A stretch of 64,000 nt of DNA from NCBI GenBank assembly GCA_036435485.1, contig CM071598.1, positions 182,724,148-182,788,147 of the forward strand. The letters run 5' to 3'. Each line of letters begins with the position of its first letter. Position 1 is the first letter of the stretch. The notes beneath the pieces were generated by a model. The model did not search any database and was not told where the DNA came from. It saw nothing but the letters and a program-made list of their open reading frames with translations. Positions 11,413 through 22,627 of the stretch are shown piece by piece. A program made the translations under genes and the position numbers. The DNA comes from Saposhnikovia divaricata (Eukaryota > Streptophyta > Magnoliopsida > Apiales > Apiaceae).

Positions 11413-14400
11413 ATGGCTCACCAATTTTCACTTGCTAAAAACAATTTTTATAATATTTCTACGGAAATTGGTGATCAACTCCCGCGGTTTAAGTTTTAGA
11501 TACGATTTCTCAATTTGTACTCCAAAGCTAGCCATGCTTTTACTGCTAAACCTACACTAGTACATGATGCTTTACAGCAATTATGGACTAGTGCGGTTAC
11601 TTTTGGGAGCAAATCAACCCCCTTAGGTTTCAGGTTTACCTTAGCGGGTCAGGAATATGAGGTGACTGAAGAGATTGTCAATAGAGTTCTGGGATTCCCA
11701 ATTAAAGATGCTTATGATCCAGAACCTACAGCTACAGAACGCCTCAGATTCTTTGAAGAAATTGGATGTTATCCTCCGAAAGGCCCAATCACAGGAAATA
11801 TCCAAAAGCAATTCTTCCATGTGGAATGGAATTACTTTTTCGAGGCCATCACAAGATGTTTTCGGGCACGCGAAAAAGACTTTCATCAAATTCCAATTCC
11901 AATGCAAACCTTTGCAGTTGCCCTAGCAAGAGAACTGGATATAAATTATGGACGCATAGTTCTCTCTGAGATAGTGGCCTCAATGGGATCTCTTGCAAGC
12001 AGAGACCTCACTACATCTGATGTTGTGTGCTGGTTTTCTCGGTTCCTTCAAATGCTCATTAATGACCTAATACCGAAGGATGCTCTTGCTGTTAGACAGA
12101 GATTTGCCGGAAGCCCAACATCTGCATCGCTAGGGATGGGCACTAAGTCACTTTCAACCATTGCTAATCAGGATAAACATCAAGGTAAACTGATGTCTAT
12201 TCCTGAAAATATACAAATGTGGCTTAGATATGATGCAGGAGTTACCAATTTGGAGGCATCATCACAAGTTTCATCACATGCTCAAAATCCATCTGTTCAT
12301 GCTGAGGCATTTGATGAGATTCCTGATGAGGAAAGCGATGATGCACAAGGTAATCAATCAGGTAATCTCTCCCTGCATACTATTCATTCCTCCTCCTATG
12401 TATCTGATTCCGCGACCCAAGATTCTGCTAGCCCGCAGGATCTATCCCAGGGTGAGAGCCATATTTCTGACTCTGAGTCTGATACACATTCCTATTCTCT
12501 ATCACCCTTGTTAACGGAAGTCAGAAAGCCAGCACGTGTCTATGTAGAAACTTATGAGGAGAATGAACCCGAAGAGCAGCAACTTATTCGAAAGAAAGCC
12601 AAACTTTTCCACGCTGCTACTTCACAACCACAGTCAAACCCTAGCGTGTCACACGCAACCACTCCACCTCACGCGAGTGGTTCACCCCTTGAACAATCTG
12701 CACATAGGGATTTTGATTTTGGTGAGGATGATGTACCTCTTGAAGATACTGTTGCTTCAAGAGGACATGAGGTCTTAAGAACTTCAGCCGTACCTTCACC
12801 GGTACGTACTGATGCTGCAAAGAGGATCGGTTCTGATGTTGTACAAGAACACTTTGCAGCCTCTCAGCCTGAGATTCCAACTCAGGAACAAACAGAATTT
12901 GATCCCATAACTGTCAACAACATTTCTTATCAATTTTCTGCAGGTACTGCTTCATTATTTGGATCAATCATTGAAGACATACACGAGCGTGAGACAGGGA
13001 GTGTGTGTGAGAGGTTAGGGAGAGAGGGACCTTCATTTTCAAGGCCCGAAACCGAGCGTCAAATACCAACAGAACGAGTATTAGAGCGAGGTCACCTAAA
13101 CCAAACACCGTCCCTTAACATTGAAAATCTTGATACGCGTATGACTTCTATGGAAAATCAGATGAAGCAGTTCGGACAGACGATGGGGCAGTTCGGGATG
13201 AACATTGGAAACAACCAAAGGGCTCTAGACGACTACGCAGCAAGAATGGCAAGTCAAGCTACAGCTTTTGATGATTTGACAAATAAGGTCAATGACTTGG
13301 GCCATGCTGGTGGTGTCTTGGGAAGCACTCTCAATGAGAGGATGGGGGCATTGGAGTCTACAATGCATACAATGGCTGTGGAGATCAGTAGAATGATGTT
13401 CGCAGTCAGGAGTTTTGTGCCCCCGGAGTGTTTCGAGTCGCAACAACCTCCCCCCGATACTGGTGCAGGTGGTGCAGATGGTGCTAGTGGAGCGGGAGCC
13501 TCTGGTTCTGGTTTTGGAGGTTCCTATGCAGCTGGTGGATCTGAAGACCAAAGTGGAGCTCAGGATAACTCACCTAAGGGGGAGAGTGGAAAGGAGACGA
13601 GACAGCAGGCAGTTCACATCGAAGAAATTGAAGAACCCGCTGATCTTGTCAAGGAACCAGAAGTTGAGCCGTCTGTTGATGAAGAGGCTCTGAGGATGAG
13701 AAAGGGTAAGGCAGTAATGGTTGATGAACCATTTGTTGATATGAGTCATCAGGAAACAGTACAGGAGGTACTTGACTCAGATTCTGACATGGAAGACGTA
13801 CCGTTGGCACACGCTATAAAAAGATCTTTGAAGGAACAAGGTGGAGGTGCTGGGATGTCTTCCGGAATGCCTGAAGAATTTCCTGTTGATGAGGAAACCC
13901 TTAAAGCTCAACAGTTAGCCTTGGAACAAGCTCAGTTCTATAAAATGAAGATGATGCAAGAACATGATGCGTTCCTAGAAAAGAAGGTGGAGCTACAAGG
14001 AAAGCAGTATGATCATGAGCTTGCAAGGCTAGCTGATCCTCAAGTTGATCTGGACAAACGAAGGATAGGGCAGAAATGGGATGAAGCAAGGAAGATAATG
14101 ATGGGACCCTGTGCGAAAGGAGTTCATAACAAGGATGCAGATGATCTGTTCTACAACTTGAATTTGCAGAATCCAATGACTGGGGACTATATAAATTCTT
14201 TGAAGAGATTAATTTCTAAAGTCAGGGTTGGATACAATGCAAATCTTAAGGAGTGGCAGGTTATCTTGTCTTTGGTAGAAGGAGTCCCAACATCTTTCTT
14301 ATATGTGGATGACCAATTCATAATGAGAAGATCTGCGTCAGAGTTGTTCTTGCTAGCGACTAAAATTCAATACTCTCAATCTGAGGAGCTAAGCATTCTG

Positions 14401-15435
14401 TACAGGGATCAGTTAATGCAGCTAGCAGAGGACAAGGGTCCAGAATTCTCAGCATATCCAAATTTTTTCCGGATGGTAGTTGACGGAAAGATGAAGAGGG
14501 TTAACATGGAGGAAAATGATCTAATGGAGCTTTCAGTAGAATCTCTCAAAGCTGTCTGTAGACAAATGATGAGTAAGGGATTCGCTTCTGAGCTTAAAGA
14601 TAAATCCGTGAAGATCATTGAAAGAGTAATATTCAAGAAGAGCAATGAGGTGTGGAAGTGTGATGTCATTGCTCCAAACCCTCTTGATAACGTGAAGATT
14701 GAGCCGGAGCTGATGGAGAAGAAATGGAATATTCTTCAAGCAATGAAGAATGTGGATGAAGCTCTGACTCTTCCTTCTGGAGCACTAGAACAAGGAGAAA
14801 TAAGGGAGGCTATTGGTGTTCCAGGAAGTGATAGTGTATACTGGATACACGCTTATGCTGAAGATACAGCTGATGCCTTAGTATTCATAGATGCAGACCA
14901 GAATCAAACATTCTTGCATATGAGTAGAAAATGGCTGCTACAGACTCACGATGCTACATTTCTAGAGAGAGTATTACATGTATTCAAATGGGGCGAAGTG
15001 GAAGATATGTATGTGGAAGAAAAGCAGAGACTCATGAGTTACCTGTCTGAGATAGTGGTGGAAAAGAAGCGAATGGAGCGAGATGCGGCCAGTGTCCACA
15101 ATACTGACCGTGTCAAGGGCTACCCCAAGATGATCTATTATCAGTTTAAAGCTGATAAATCTCACTGGAAACCTCAGCTCATAATGAAGAACTTTGAGGA
15201 CATTCCAAAGATCAGAACTACTCAGGAGGTGGACAAACTCAGAAGGCTTTTCAAACATCCTTATCCAGAGCCCAAGAATCCTCTAGAAATGGAAGCTGTA
15301 AGTCTATTGAATGCTAGGTGGAAGCAGATTCGAGATCCAGTGTACAAGAAAGAACAACAGCAGAAGGAGAAGCGCAAAAGGCAGAAAGAAGAGAAAGACC
15401 AAGCTGCTGAAGCTAGAAAGAGGAAAAGGAATTAG
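11413..15435 (+). pseudogene. Sirevirus 1 env-like protein, one early stop then 1,306 open codons
   Basis: Long frame downstream of pol in the same sense. The likely start is the ATG at 11413, because its first residues (MAHQ..) and following region align with the sister element start (MALQ..). An in-frame TAG at 11497-11499 (codon 29) interrupts it. After that the frame is open to 15435. The N-terminal ~170 residues share a domain with 51536-52072 (VTEEIVNRVLGFP versus VTERDVNRILHFP; TGNI and WNYFFE/WNFFFH blocks). Then follow Ser/acidic disorder, a Gln/Met-rich coiled segment near 13140-13300, a Gly/Ala/Ser-rich linker near 13455-13560, and from about 13700 a ~560-residue part with no sister counterpart ending in a Lys/Arg tail (KEKRKRQKEEK). 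Function unknown; called env-like only by position. No clear signal peptide or membrane segment was seen. Confidence 0.75.
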
Positions 15436-15768
15436 GGTTAAAGGTCAGAGTGGTGTGAACTTGAAGTTGGAAAAACTTCATGTCTTTCGGTTGCTTTAAC
15501 TCACTTGAGGAAAATTCACCTTAGAGTGAATCCAATAAGGTGATATAAGTTTGACTAAAAGGTATGAAATAATCCAGGTGATAGGAATCACTCAAATGAT
15601 CTTTAATTCGAAGTTCGAATTCTGTTTCTAGTTTAAGTTCTTTGTATTGTTTTCATGTAAATTTCAATTGTAAATTATTCAAGACTGTAATGTTAATTAT
15701 CTTTTCTCGTCTCATTGTTTAGTTGAGTTATCCTTCATTAATTTGAATGTCATTGTTAGACAATCAAA
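15436..15768 (+). other. 3' untranslated region of Sirevirus 1
   Basis: Non-coding stretch from the env-like stop to the polypurine tract. No other feature was recognised. Confidence 0.6.
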
Positions 15769-15779
15769 TTGGGGGAGAT
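15769..15779 (+). other. Polypurine tract of Sirevirus 1
   Basis: TTGGGGGAGAT sits directly before the 3' LTR start TGAAAGG. This is the canonical Sirevirus polypurine signature. Confidence 0.9.
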
Positions 15780-16834
15780 TGAAAGGCAGAGTGTGTAAAC
15801 TTGTAACACTATAACTAATATAACTCAAACTAAAGGAAAAGATACTTAACCAGAAGACAATCAAGAACAAGAAGTCACAAGAAATCAACACTAAATGAAG
15901 ACAAGGTAATTGATACAATTCAACATGTTAACTATGATCAATCCAAGAAGAAATCATTGAGAGAAGTTCAAGTCAAAGTTGTTCATGCCTCAGTGATTTG
16001 GAAAGCCAAGAATCAAGATCATAACTATTAGTATCAATAAGACCAATTGATTTCAAGTGAACAAGAAGGAAAGCAAATATTGGAAAGCCATATTTCTAAT
16101 TGGATATGGTAACTTATTCAAGAAGCAAAAACCCTATCAAGACTAGTCACTTATGAACCAGACCGTTGCATCAAGTGTTAGGACATTGATAGAAAGTTTA
16201 TGTCAGTAATAAAGATCCATATTCAAGAGCTTAGTGAAGAACAAAGAAGACATGAAGATATCACAAGTTCAAGATGTGCATTGAAGTTTCAAGTTGAAGA
16301 ACAGAATATTTTCTAAGTACTAAATATTCTAGATGACCAAGTAGAAGTTTCTAAGTAGAAGTTCTACTTAGAAATTCGATATGGCTAAGTAGAAATTCTC
16401 AAGTAGAAGTTCTACTTAGAGTGCAGCTTCAACATGACACATGGCATCTTCTGATTGGCAGATTTCCAAGCTTTCAAGATAAGGCAAGATTTATGTGGAC
16501 ATCATTGGGCCACGTACATCTTAGTCTTTGAAGACTACAGGACATAGATTACATGTAGTATAAATAGAAGTACTTGTGTGATGTTTTAGTCAGTGAGCAA
16601 TTCTTAAGAAAAACACAAGAGAAAAAGAGAGAGTGCATTCACAGAGCTTAGTATCATTCACTTCTCTCTGAACTTCTGTTATACTTTGTAATGAATGTTG
16701 TAGCAACCCTTTCAAGTTATATATAAGACATATATTCCTTGAATCTGTGTGTTCATTTATTGCATCGTATTTATTGCTTCTCATATTCGAAAAGTTGTAT
16801 TCACCCCCCCTCTACAACACATTTGGACCTAACA
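15780..16834 (+). repeat. 3' LTR of Sirevirus 1
   Basis: Same ends and TATA box (16559-16566) as the 5' LTR. Differences by eye are about seven substitutions, an 8-bp insertion near 16250 and a C-run length change. The near identity indicates a recent insertion. Confidence 0.93.
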
Positions 16835-16839
16835 TATAT

Positions 16840-17595
16840 CACCATTTTTAGGATTTTCAATTTCAACAGCACCGTGAGGAAAAACGACCCTAACAACATA
16901 GGGACCTTCCCACCGGGATCTCAATTTCCCGGGAAACAAATGAAGCCTAGAATTGTACAAAAGAACTTTTTGACCGGGAGAAAAAGATTTTCTCAAAATA
17001 GATTTATCATGAAAAAGCTTAGTTCTTTGTTTATAGATTTTAGCGTTCTCGTAGGCTTCATTTCTCAACTCCTCGAGTTCAGACAATTGCAACTTCCTAT
17101 GACTACCGGTAGTTGGTAAGTCAAAATTCAACTCTCGAATGGCCCACATGGCCCTATGTTCGAGCTCAACGGGCAAGTGACAGGCCTTCCCAAAGACAAT
17201 CCGATAAGGGGACATGCCTAAAATGGTTTTAAAAGCGGTCTGATAGGCCCACAAGGCATCTATCAACTTAGTTGACCAATCCTTCCTATTCGAGTTGACA
17301 GTTTTTCTAAAATTTGCTTAATTTGACGATTCGAGACTTCAACTTGCCCACTAGTTTGAGGATGGTAAGGGGTGGCTAGCCGATGAGTTATTGAGTACTT
17401 TTTCAAAAGAGACTCAAATTGATGATTCTTGAAGTGCTTGCCTTGGTCACTAATGATAGCCCTAGGTGTACCGAAACGAGAAAAGATATTCTCTTTGAGG
17501 AATTTAAGAACGACCTTGTTATCATTGGACTTAGTAGCAATGGCTTCCACCCACTTAGACACGTAATCGACCGCTAACAGAATGTAGAGGTTGCC
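16840..17595 (-). pseudogene. Athila-like integrase, middle part, frameshifted
   Basis: Minus-strand integrase core and C-terminal part. From 17562 downward it shows VSKWVEA, FSRFGTPRAIISDQG, and ATPYHPQTSGQVE with the DDE-region Asp and Glu of the rve core. From 17266 it shows DALWAYQTAFKT and MSPYRIVFGKACHLPVE, typical of Athila/Tat integrases, then LLYNSRLHLFPGKLRSRW and GPYVV (the GPY-type module). A one-base loss in an A-run near 17300 shifts the frame between the two parts. The front end is separated by the LARD-like element (continues at 28149) and the tail by Sirevirus 1 (continues at 2195). Confidence 0.88.
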
Positions 17596-17600
17596 AAAGG
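17596..17600. repeat. Target-site duplication AAAGG of LARD-like element 1 (partner at 28144-28148)
   Basis: Five identical bases flank the two outer LTR ends. This sets the element borders at 17601 and 28143. Confidence 0.92.
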
Positions 17601-18107
17601 TGTGACAGCCCCAGATCCGGGGTCAGGAATCCGGGCCGTCAACGACCAATTTCCATTTAGTGACACTTCATTCTTGGCAGCTGGAATATAAATTCATACT
17701 AAAACTTACATAATAGACCCCACACTTAATAATGTTACACACCTGTCATATGCTCAGAGAACAATATCCACCATATTAAAAGTTTAGATTTAAGCAGTTA
17801 TTACAAACCAGGATCATACTTAAATACCTTGTTGAATAATACTTCGACATGAAGCATTTCAACAATCAAAAGTTTATTACAACAGCTTACACACTAAATG
17901 TACATAATCTACCAGTACCCAACCATCCGATAGCTACCTCGGGAATCGTTGTCAACACTCTCTCAAAAGTTTATCTTTCCCGTACCCTCTTGTGGGGTGT
18001 AGTGCGGAGTATCGTCATACCTAGTTGTTGTATACATAATAGCAAGAATGAGCTAAAATAGCTCAGCAAAATAAATTCTATCAACTAGCATCAAAGGGAA
18101 ATAAACC

Positions 18108-18109
<2 letters not shown>

Positions 18110-18168
<59 letters not shown>
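18110..18168. repeat. (AT)n microsatellite in LARD 1 left LTR
   Basis: Uninterrupted AT dinucleotides. The matching tract in the other LTR (24676-24728) is slightly shorter. Confidence 0.9.
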
Positions 18169-18170
<2 letters not shown>

Positions 18171-18889
18171 GACAAAAACAAATTTCAGTTATTATGGAAA
18201 GAATTTTATTTTCATTCAATATATATACACTTTCCAATTATCTTTGTATGAAAAGAAAAATATAGTATTATAATATCAGTTTCTCTTCTAATATCTTATA
18301 ATATCAGTTTCTCTTCTTAAATAATATAACAATCAATATACCATTTCAGTGTACTTTTCTAAAATAATATGATAAACTTGAACAAATCTTTCGCTATCAT
18401 CTTCTCATTTCCTTCTTATGCAACAATTATATAAATTAATATAAAATCAGTTTCTCTTCATCTGTAACCATAATCCCATCATCTCATATCATTATTCTGT
18501 TTTCAGTATAGAAATCTGAAAACCATTGTCAACACTTTCTTTTCAAAAACATTGGGGATATCTGCTGTCGCCTGATACGTTAGGACGATGATCAGTCGCC
18601 TAATTGTACCTGCTCTCTTTTTACCTACCGGTAGAAGGAATGAAGATCATCCCTGGAGGATGGCCACCTGCTAACATCCTCCCTTGGCATCTTCGTGCCG
18701 TAATAAAAATAATAAATGCTGGACTGTGTCGCACACAGCCCTGACACAGCCACTTACGCAAGTCTGTTGCAATCCCCCTTTTTGTCAAATCATTATTCCA
18801 TTTATAAAATATCATTCCACATTTCCATTTTCTCGCTTTCATTTCCACATATCATTCACTCATATCATTTCCATTCTCGCACATTACTT

Positions 18890-18894
<5 letters not shown>

Positions 18895-18954
<60 letters not shown>
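18895..18954. repeat. Second (AT)n microsatellite in LARD 1 left LTR
   Basis: Uninterrupted AT run. Its counterpart at 25459-25508 is about ten bases shorter, so the tracts have changed since insertion. Confidence 0.9.
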
Positions 18955-21588
18955 CATAATGCTTTGATTATGATCCAGACATCTCTTTCATATTCAAGAA
19001 ATCAAATATACTTTTATATTCATAAAATATTCCGTCTATTTTAAAAGTAGTAAATAATAATCAAATAATATTTATTAAACCACTGATACTCAAAAAGAAT
19101 ATTTTTAATATAGTATTATAAACCATATAACCCTAGATAACAACTGATACCATTCCCTTTCATATCTCTTTTACCATAGAGCATATTCGCTCCATTCGAA
19201 ATCATCTCTATATCCATATTTCATAAATCATATCCATCTCTCTTTAATTTCCCAAAATCAAGGAAATATATTCTTTGCAACATAGCAACAATAACATCAC
19301 ATATATATATATATATTCCATGATATCATTTTTATTCCGAAGATAAATAATTTTCAAAGTAGGGATAGAAGGATCTTGCCTCGATCTTTGTATCCTGGAA
19401 GTATGGCTCGTGGCTCTCCCGAAGTTTCTATAAACACAAAAAGGATCGTCGTTAGAATACTACATCCCCTTCTCACTTCACCTTTATATAACTACACCCT
19501 TAATGCTTACTATGTGAATAACATGCTATTATAACCCAAGTGTTCCAAGAACCTAACCATTTTAGGTTAAATCAAGGTTTTCTATGTTTGTTCACCATTT
19601 CCCTAAACAACCACACTTGACTATAAAAATTCTCAGAAAATAAAGATTTCGAATTTTACTACAAGGTCAACTGGTAATGACTCTTTGACTACCTTACTAC
19701 AATATCCCAAAATTTTATAATTTTTAAAAGTGTTTAAGTATGGTAGTTATAGCCTCAAAGTTGGTACAACTACGTTTTCTCGACTATCGAACGTCTTTCA
19801 CTAAAACTGACTTTTCTCCTAAACCGTTCATCAGATTTTAACGCACTTTATATCAAAACGATCTATGAACTATGCTCTATCTCATCATGGTCACTTGGGG
19901 GTCTGGACATTAAGGTACCATACGGGTATAGTGTCCAAAAACAGGGAAGTTTCTGATTCTAACGAAAATCGGACATTATAACGACTATATTTTCATACTT
20001 TCCAAAATCTAACTCCTCCAAATCTATCATCCACCTTATACACCATCACCTACACCATGTGGTCATCTTACCAACCATGGTTACAAGCACATACTCCTTC
20101 CATATTCAACTTTAATCACTTACAAACACATATATCATCATGAATAATCATTTATCATAACCTTAATCACTAAACTTTCTATAATCCATCCTATATTCAA
20201 AGTAATACTAAAGGGTCTTGAGATTTATACCTTCTTGAAGCTTTAACAACCCTTATCAAGCCTTGGGATATGCTTAATCAACCTTATACTAGCTTGGATC
20301 AACTAAAGAAACCATAAAAACAAAGTTAGTTTCTAAGGGTTACTATTCATCATCACTTTTGTAAAAATCATAACAAATCGAAAAATAAGAGTTTGGCTCT
20401 CAAATTTTTACCACATCTTGGCCTCTGTATAAGCTTTGATTTGAGCTATAGATCACCAAAAACAAAGCTTCCTAGCTATGGTTTTGAGCTCCATCTTTCC
20501 GCTGGACAGAAACTGGACAGGTTTGGTTCTCCCACTTTGAGCATGGATTTGACTAGGCTATACTACTTGGATTGCTATGAAATTTGGAGCGAATCATGCC
20601 CATGGAGTGTAGAGGTTGTGGTTAAAATTTGGTGATTTTATCATGGATAGAAATGGAGATATGAATTTTTATTTGAGTTGTGTTCTTGTTTGGCAGATTG
20701 GAGAGCTTTGTGTTTATCTTGCTTCTTTCCCTTTACAAACGTTTTTCACCTTTTATCTATCATATATATCAGTTGTGTAGTCTTATAATAAAAGTCTTTG
20801 AAGTCCACCAATGACAAAGAGCCAATTGTTGATCATCTAAACACCTTACCATGAAAAATGCTACTTAGTACTCAAGTTTGACAAGTTTACTCCTCTTCCA
20901 CTTTGGTTTTAATGTTTGCACCAATGGGATTCCTTCCCTTACACTCTAATATCACTTAATATCAGCTCCATACTTGGGTTGGGCCGAATTTGGGCTTTTG
21001 GTTTGGGTTTTGTACAAAGTTCTCTCGTCATCTGATTCATCGAACGATTTCTGCGATCGTCTCAGTGATTTTTCTCTTGTAAATCTCTTAAATATATTTT
21101 ATCCTTTCCCACATCATATATTAATGTGTTAGGGTGATTCTAATCCTCAAGTAGGTATTAGATCCAATATCCTTGGTATATTCTCTTTTTCTCAGAAGTT
21201 GCTCTCCTGGTTATCTCTCGGGTTCTCAAGCATTCTCAAACTCGTTTAACAATCTAAATTCCCTTGGCATTTCTTGACTTGATCACTCCTTGGTTTAACC
21301 TAATTTCACTATTTCCTCAAGATATAAACCCTTTAACATTTCTATACTCCTTAATATCACATTCAATAGAGTCTCAATCGAAATCGAAAATCCTTAAAGT
21401 CCATATTTAGGAATTTCTGAAATCCATCGTCATTTCGAGTCACTTATTTTCATAGTACATCACTAATATGGTTTCCATTTATTCATTTTCTGTTTCAAGT
21501 ATAGAGTACCTACATACCATTTCTCTAAATCCTCAAAATTTACTGTTCATGTGATCACTGTAGCATTGCTAAAGTTAGGGTTATTACA

Positions 21589-21605
21589 GTCTTCCCCCCT
21601 TAAAA
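21589..21605 (-). other. Polypurine tract of LARD-like element 1
   Basis: The minus strand reads TTTTAAGGGGGGAAGAC and then the LTR start TGTAATAACC. Position and purine content define the element sense as minus. Confidence 0.75.
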
Positions 21606-21865
21606 GGATTCCGTCCCGGATTCATGTTGAAAATGTCCATAGATACCTTTTTCATCCACACCTTCTAACTTCTACACCACTTTCTCTATCCTTTTTTTTC
21701 CTTCATAATATCTATATCTTGTTTGCGCAAAAATACACCAACATAAACTTGCTTGTCATTCATCAACATGCCATTTAGCTTTTCAATAGCAGTACTTTCA
21801 CTATCTTTTTCTTGCAAATCTCCTCCTGTATTCAGTCATTCTATCTTATCTCATCTCTCCTTCCT

Positions 21866-21922
21866 CTTTTGCTTAAGGGTATCGGCCACCACATTGGCCT
21901 TCCCTGAATGGTAGTGTATCTC
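21866..21922 (-). pseudogene. Relic of chromovirus RNase H end, copy 1
   Basis: On the minus strand these 19 codons read EIHYHSGKANVVADTLKQK, close to the conserved HYHPGKANVVADALSRK segment at the RNase H to integrase border of Gypsy chromoviruses. No integrase follows before the polypurine tract, so the downstream coding part has been lost. Confidence 0.7.
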
Positions 21923-22571
21923 ACTATTGTTTAACTATGTTTTGATCTCTATCATGACATAAAATATTAATACTCCAACATTTGTATATATCACCTCTGT
22001 AAAATTTTCCAGAAAATAAGTTATAATAATATTCCTTGAAACAATTGTAAGAAAATATTATCTATAATATATGTTTCCTATTCATACTTATACAAACATA
22101 TACTTTCCTTTCATCCTTGAAAAATATTCTCGCGCTTTCCCCAATACTCTTAATCTCCTTTTTATAGAGTTCTTTGACTCTTAACAGATATTGATTTGGA
22201 TGACACGAGAATAACTCACTTTCTTATATCACCATAGTTTACTTTCTCACAGATAGATTATTCTTATCTATATTATCAGTCCATTTACACCATTCATTGA
22301 CTTAGTCGATCCCTAACCAAACATTTACACTTAAGAGGTTAAATTAGAGCGTACCTGCAATTTCCTCCGGATACCTTATCCCAGATGTCTATTGTTCACT
22401 ATACGCTCTTTACATCTTCCTGATCCACCTTAGTTCCTTCATGATATACTATCTATTCCACCTCTGAAATTTCCCTTAATTATTCTCATCAAAATCTTTA
22501 CCTCAAGTTTTACTCATTCACACCTTTTGGATTAATCCTTTGAATACTTAACATCTTTAATCTCTCTCTGC

Positions 22572-22627
22572 TACTTAGGGTATTAGTCACAATATTGACC
22601 TTCCCCCACTAAAAGTTATTGCACCTC
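22572..22627 (-). pseudogene. Relic of the same RNase H end, copy 2 (more decayed)
   Basis: The minus strand aligns base by base with copy 1 (GGAAGG-CAAT-GTG-ATACCCT words shared) but has stops and substitutions. Two copies of one short segment about 0.7 kb apart point to an internal duplication or a mosaic origin. Confidence 0.5.

Larger units (their letters stand above)
2201..16834 (+). mobile_element. Sirevirus-type Ty1/Copia retrotransposon 1 with env-like ORF (14.6 kb)
   Basis: This is a complete element on the plus strand: LTR 2201-3247, primer binding site, gag, pol, a 1.7-kb spacer, an env-like frame, polypurine tract, and LTR 15780-16834. TATAT flanks it at 2196-2200 and 16835-16839. 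The order protease-integrase-RT-RNase H marks Copia. The two gag zinc knuckles, TTGGGGGAG-type polypurine tract, unusual length and extra frame after pol mark the Sirevirus/Maximus lineage (family knowledge). The LTRs differ by only about 7 substitutions and one 8-bp indel, yet gag, pol and the env-like frame all carry stops or frameshifts. It lies within the Athila-like integrase. Confidence 0.93.
17601..21588 (-). repeat. 3' LTR of LARD-like element 1
   Basis: Begins TGTGACAGCC and ends GGTTATTACA on the plus strand, and is near identical to 24167-28143. It contains two (AT)n tracts (18110-18168 and 18895-18954). Short frames repeated in both LTRs (for example at 17849-18061 and 20393-20635) have no supporting signal and are not taken as genes. 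Confidence 0.93.

Noticed and set aside
13225..13551. 108-codon Ser/Thr/Cys-rich frame opposite the Gly-rich linker
   Set aside because: Arises from antisense reading of a GC-rich low-complexity coding region.
11641..15258. Several frames on both strands within the env-like gene
   Set aside because: Shadows of the long sense frame, with shifted-frame composition and no domain.
17849..18061. 70-codon frame also at 24415-24627, and 80-codon frame at 20393-20635 and 26949-27191
   Set aside because: Identical because they sit in the duplicated LARD LTRs. No domain, no start context and no sign of selection.
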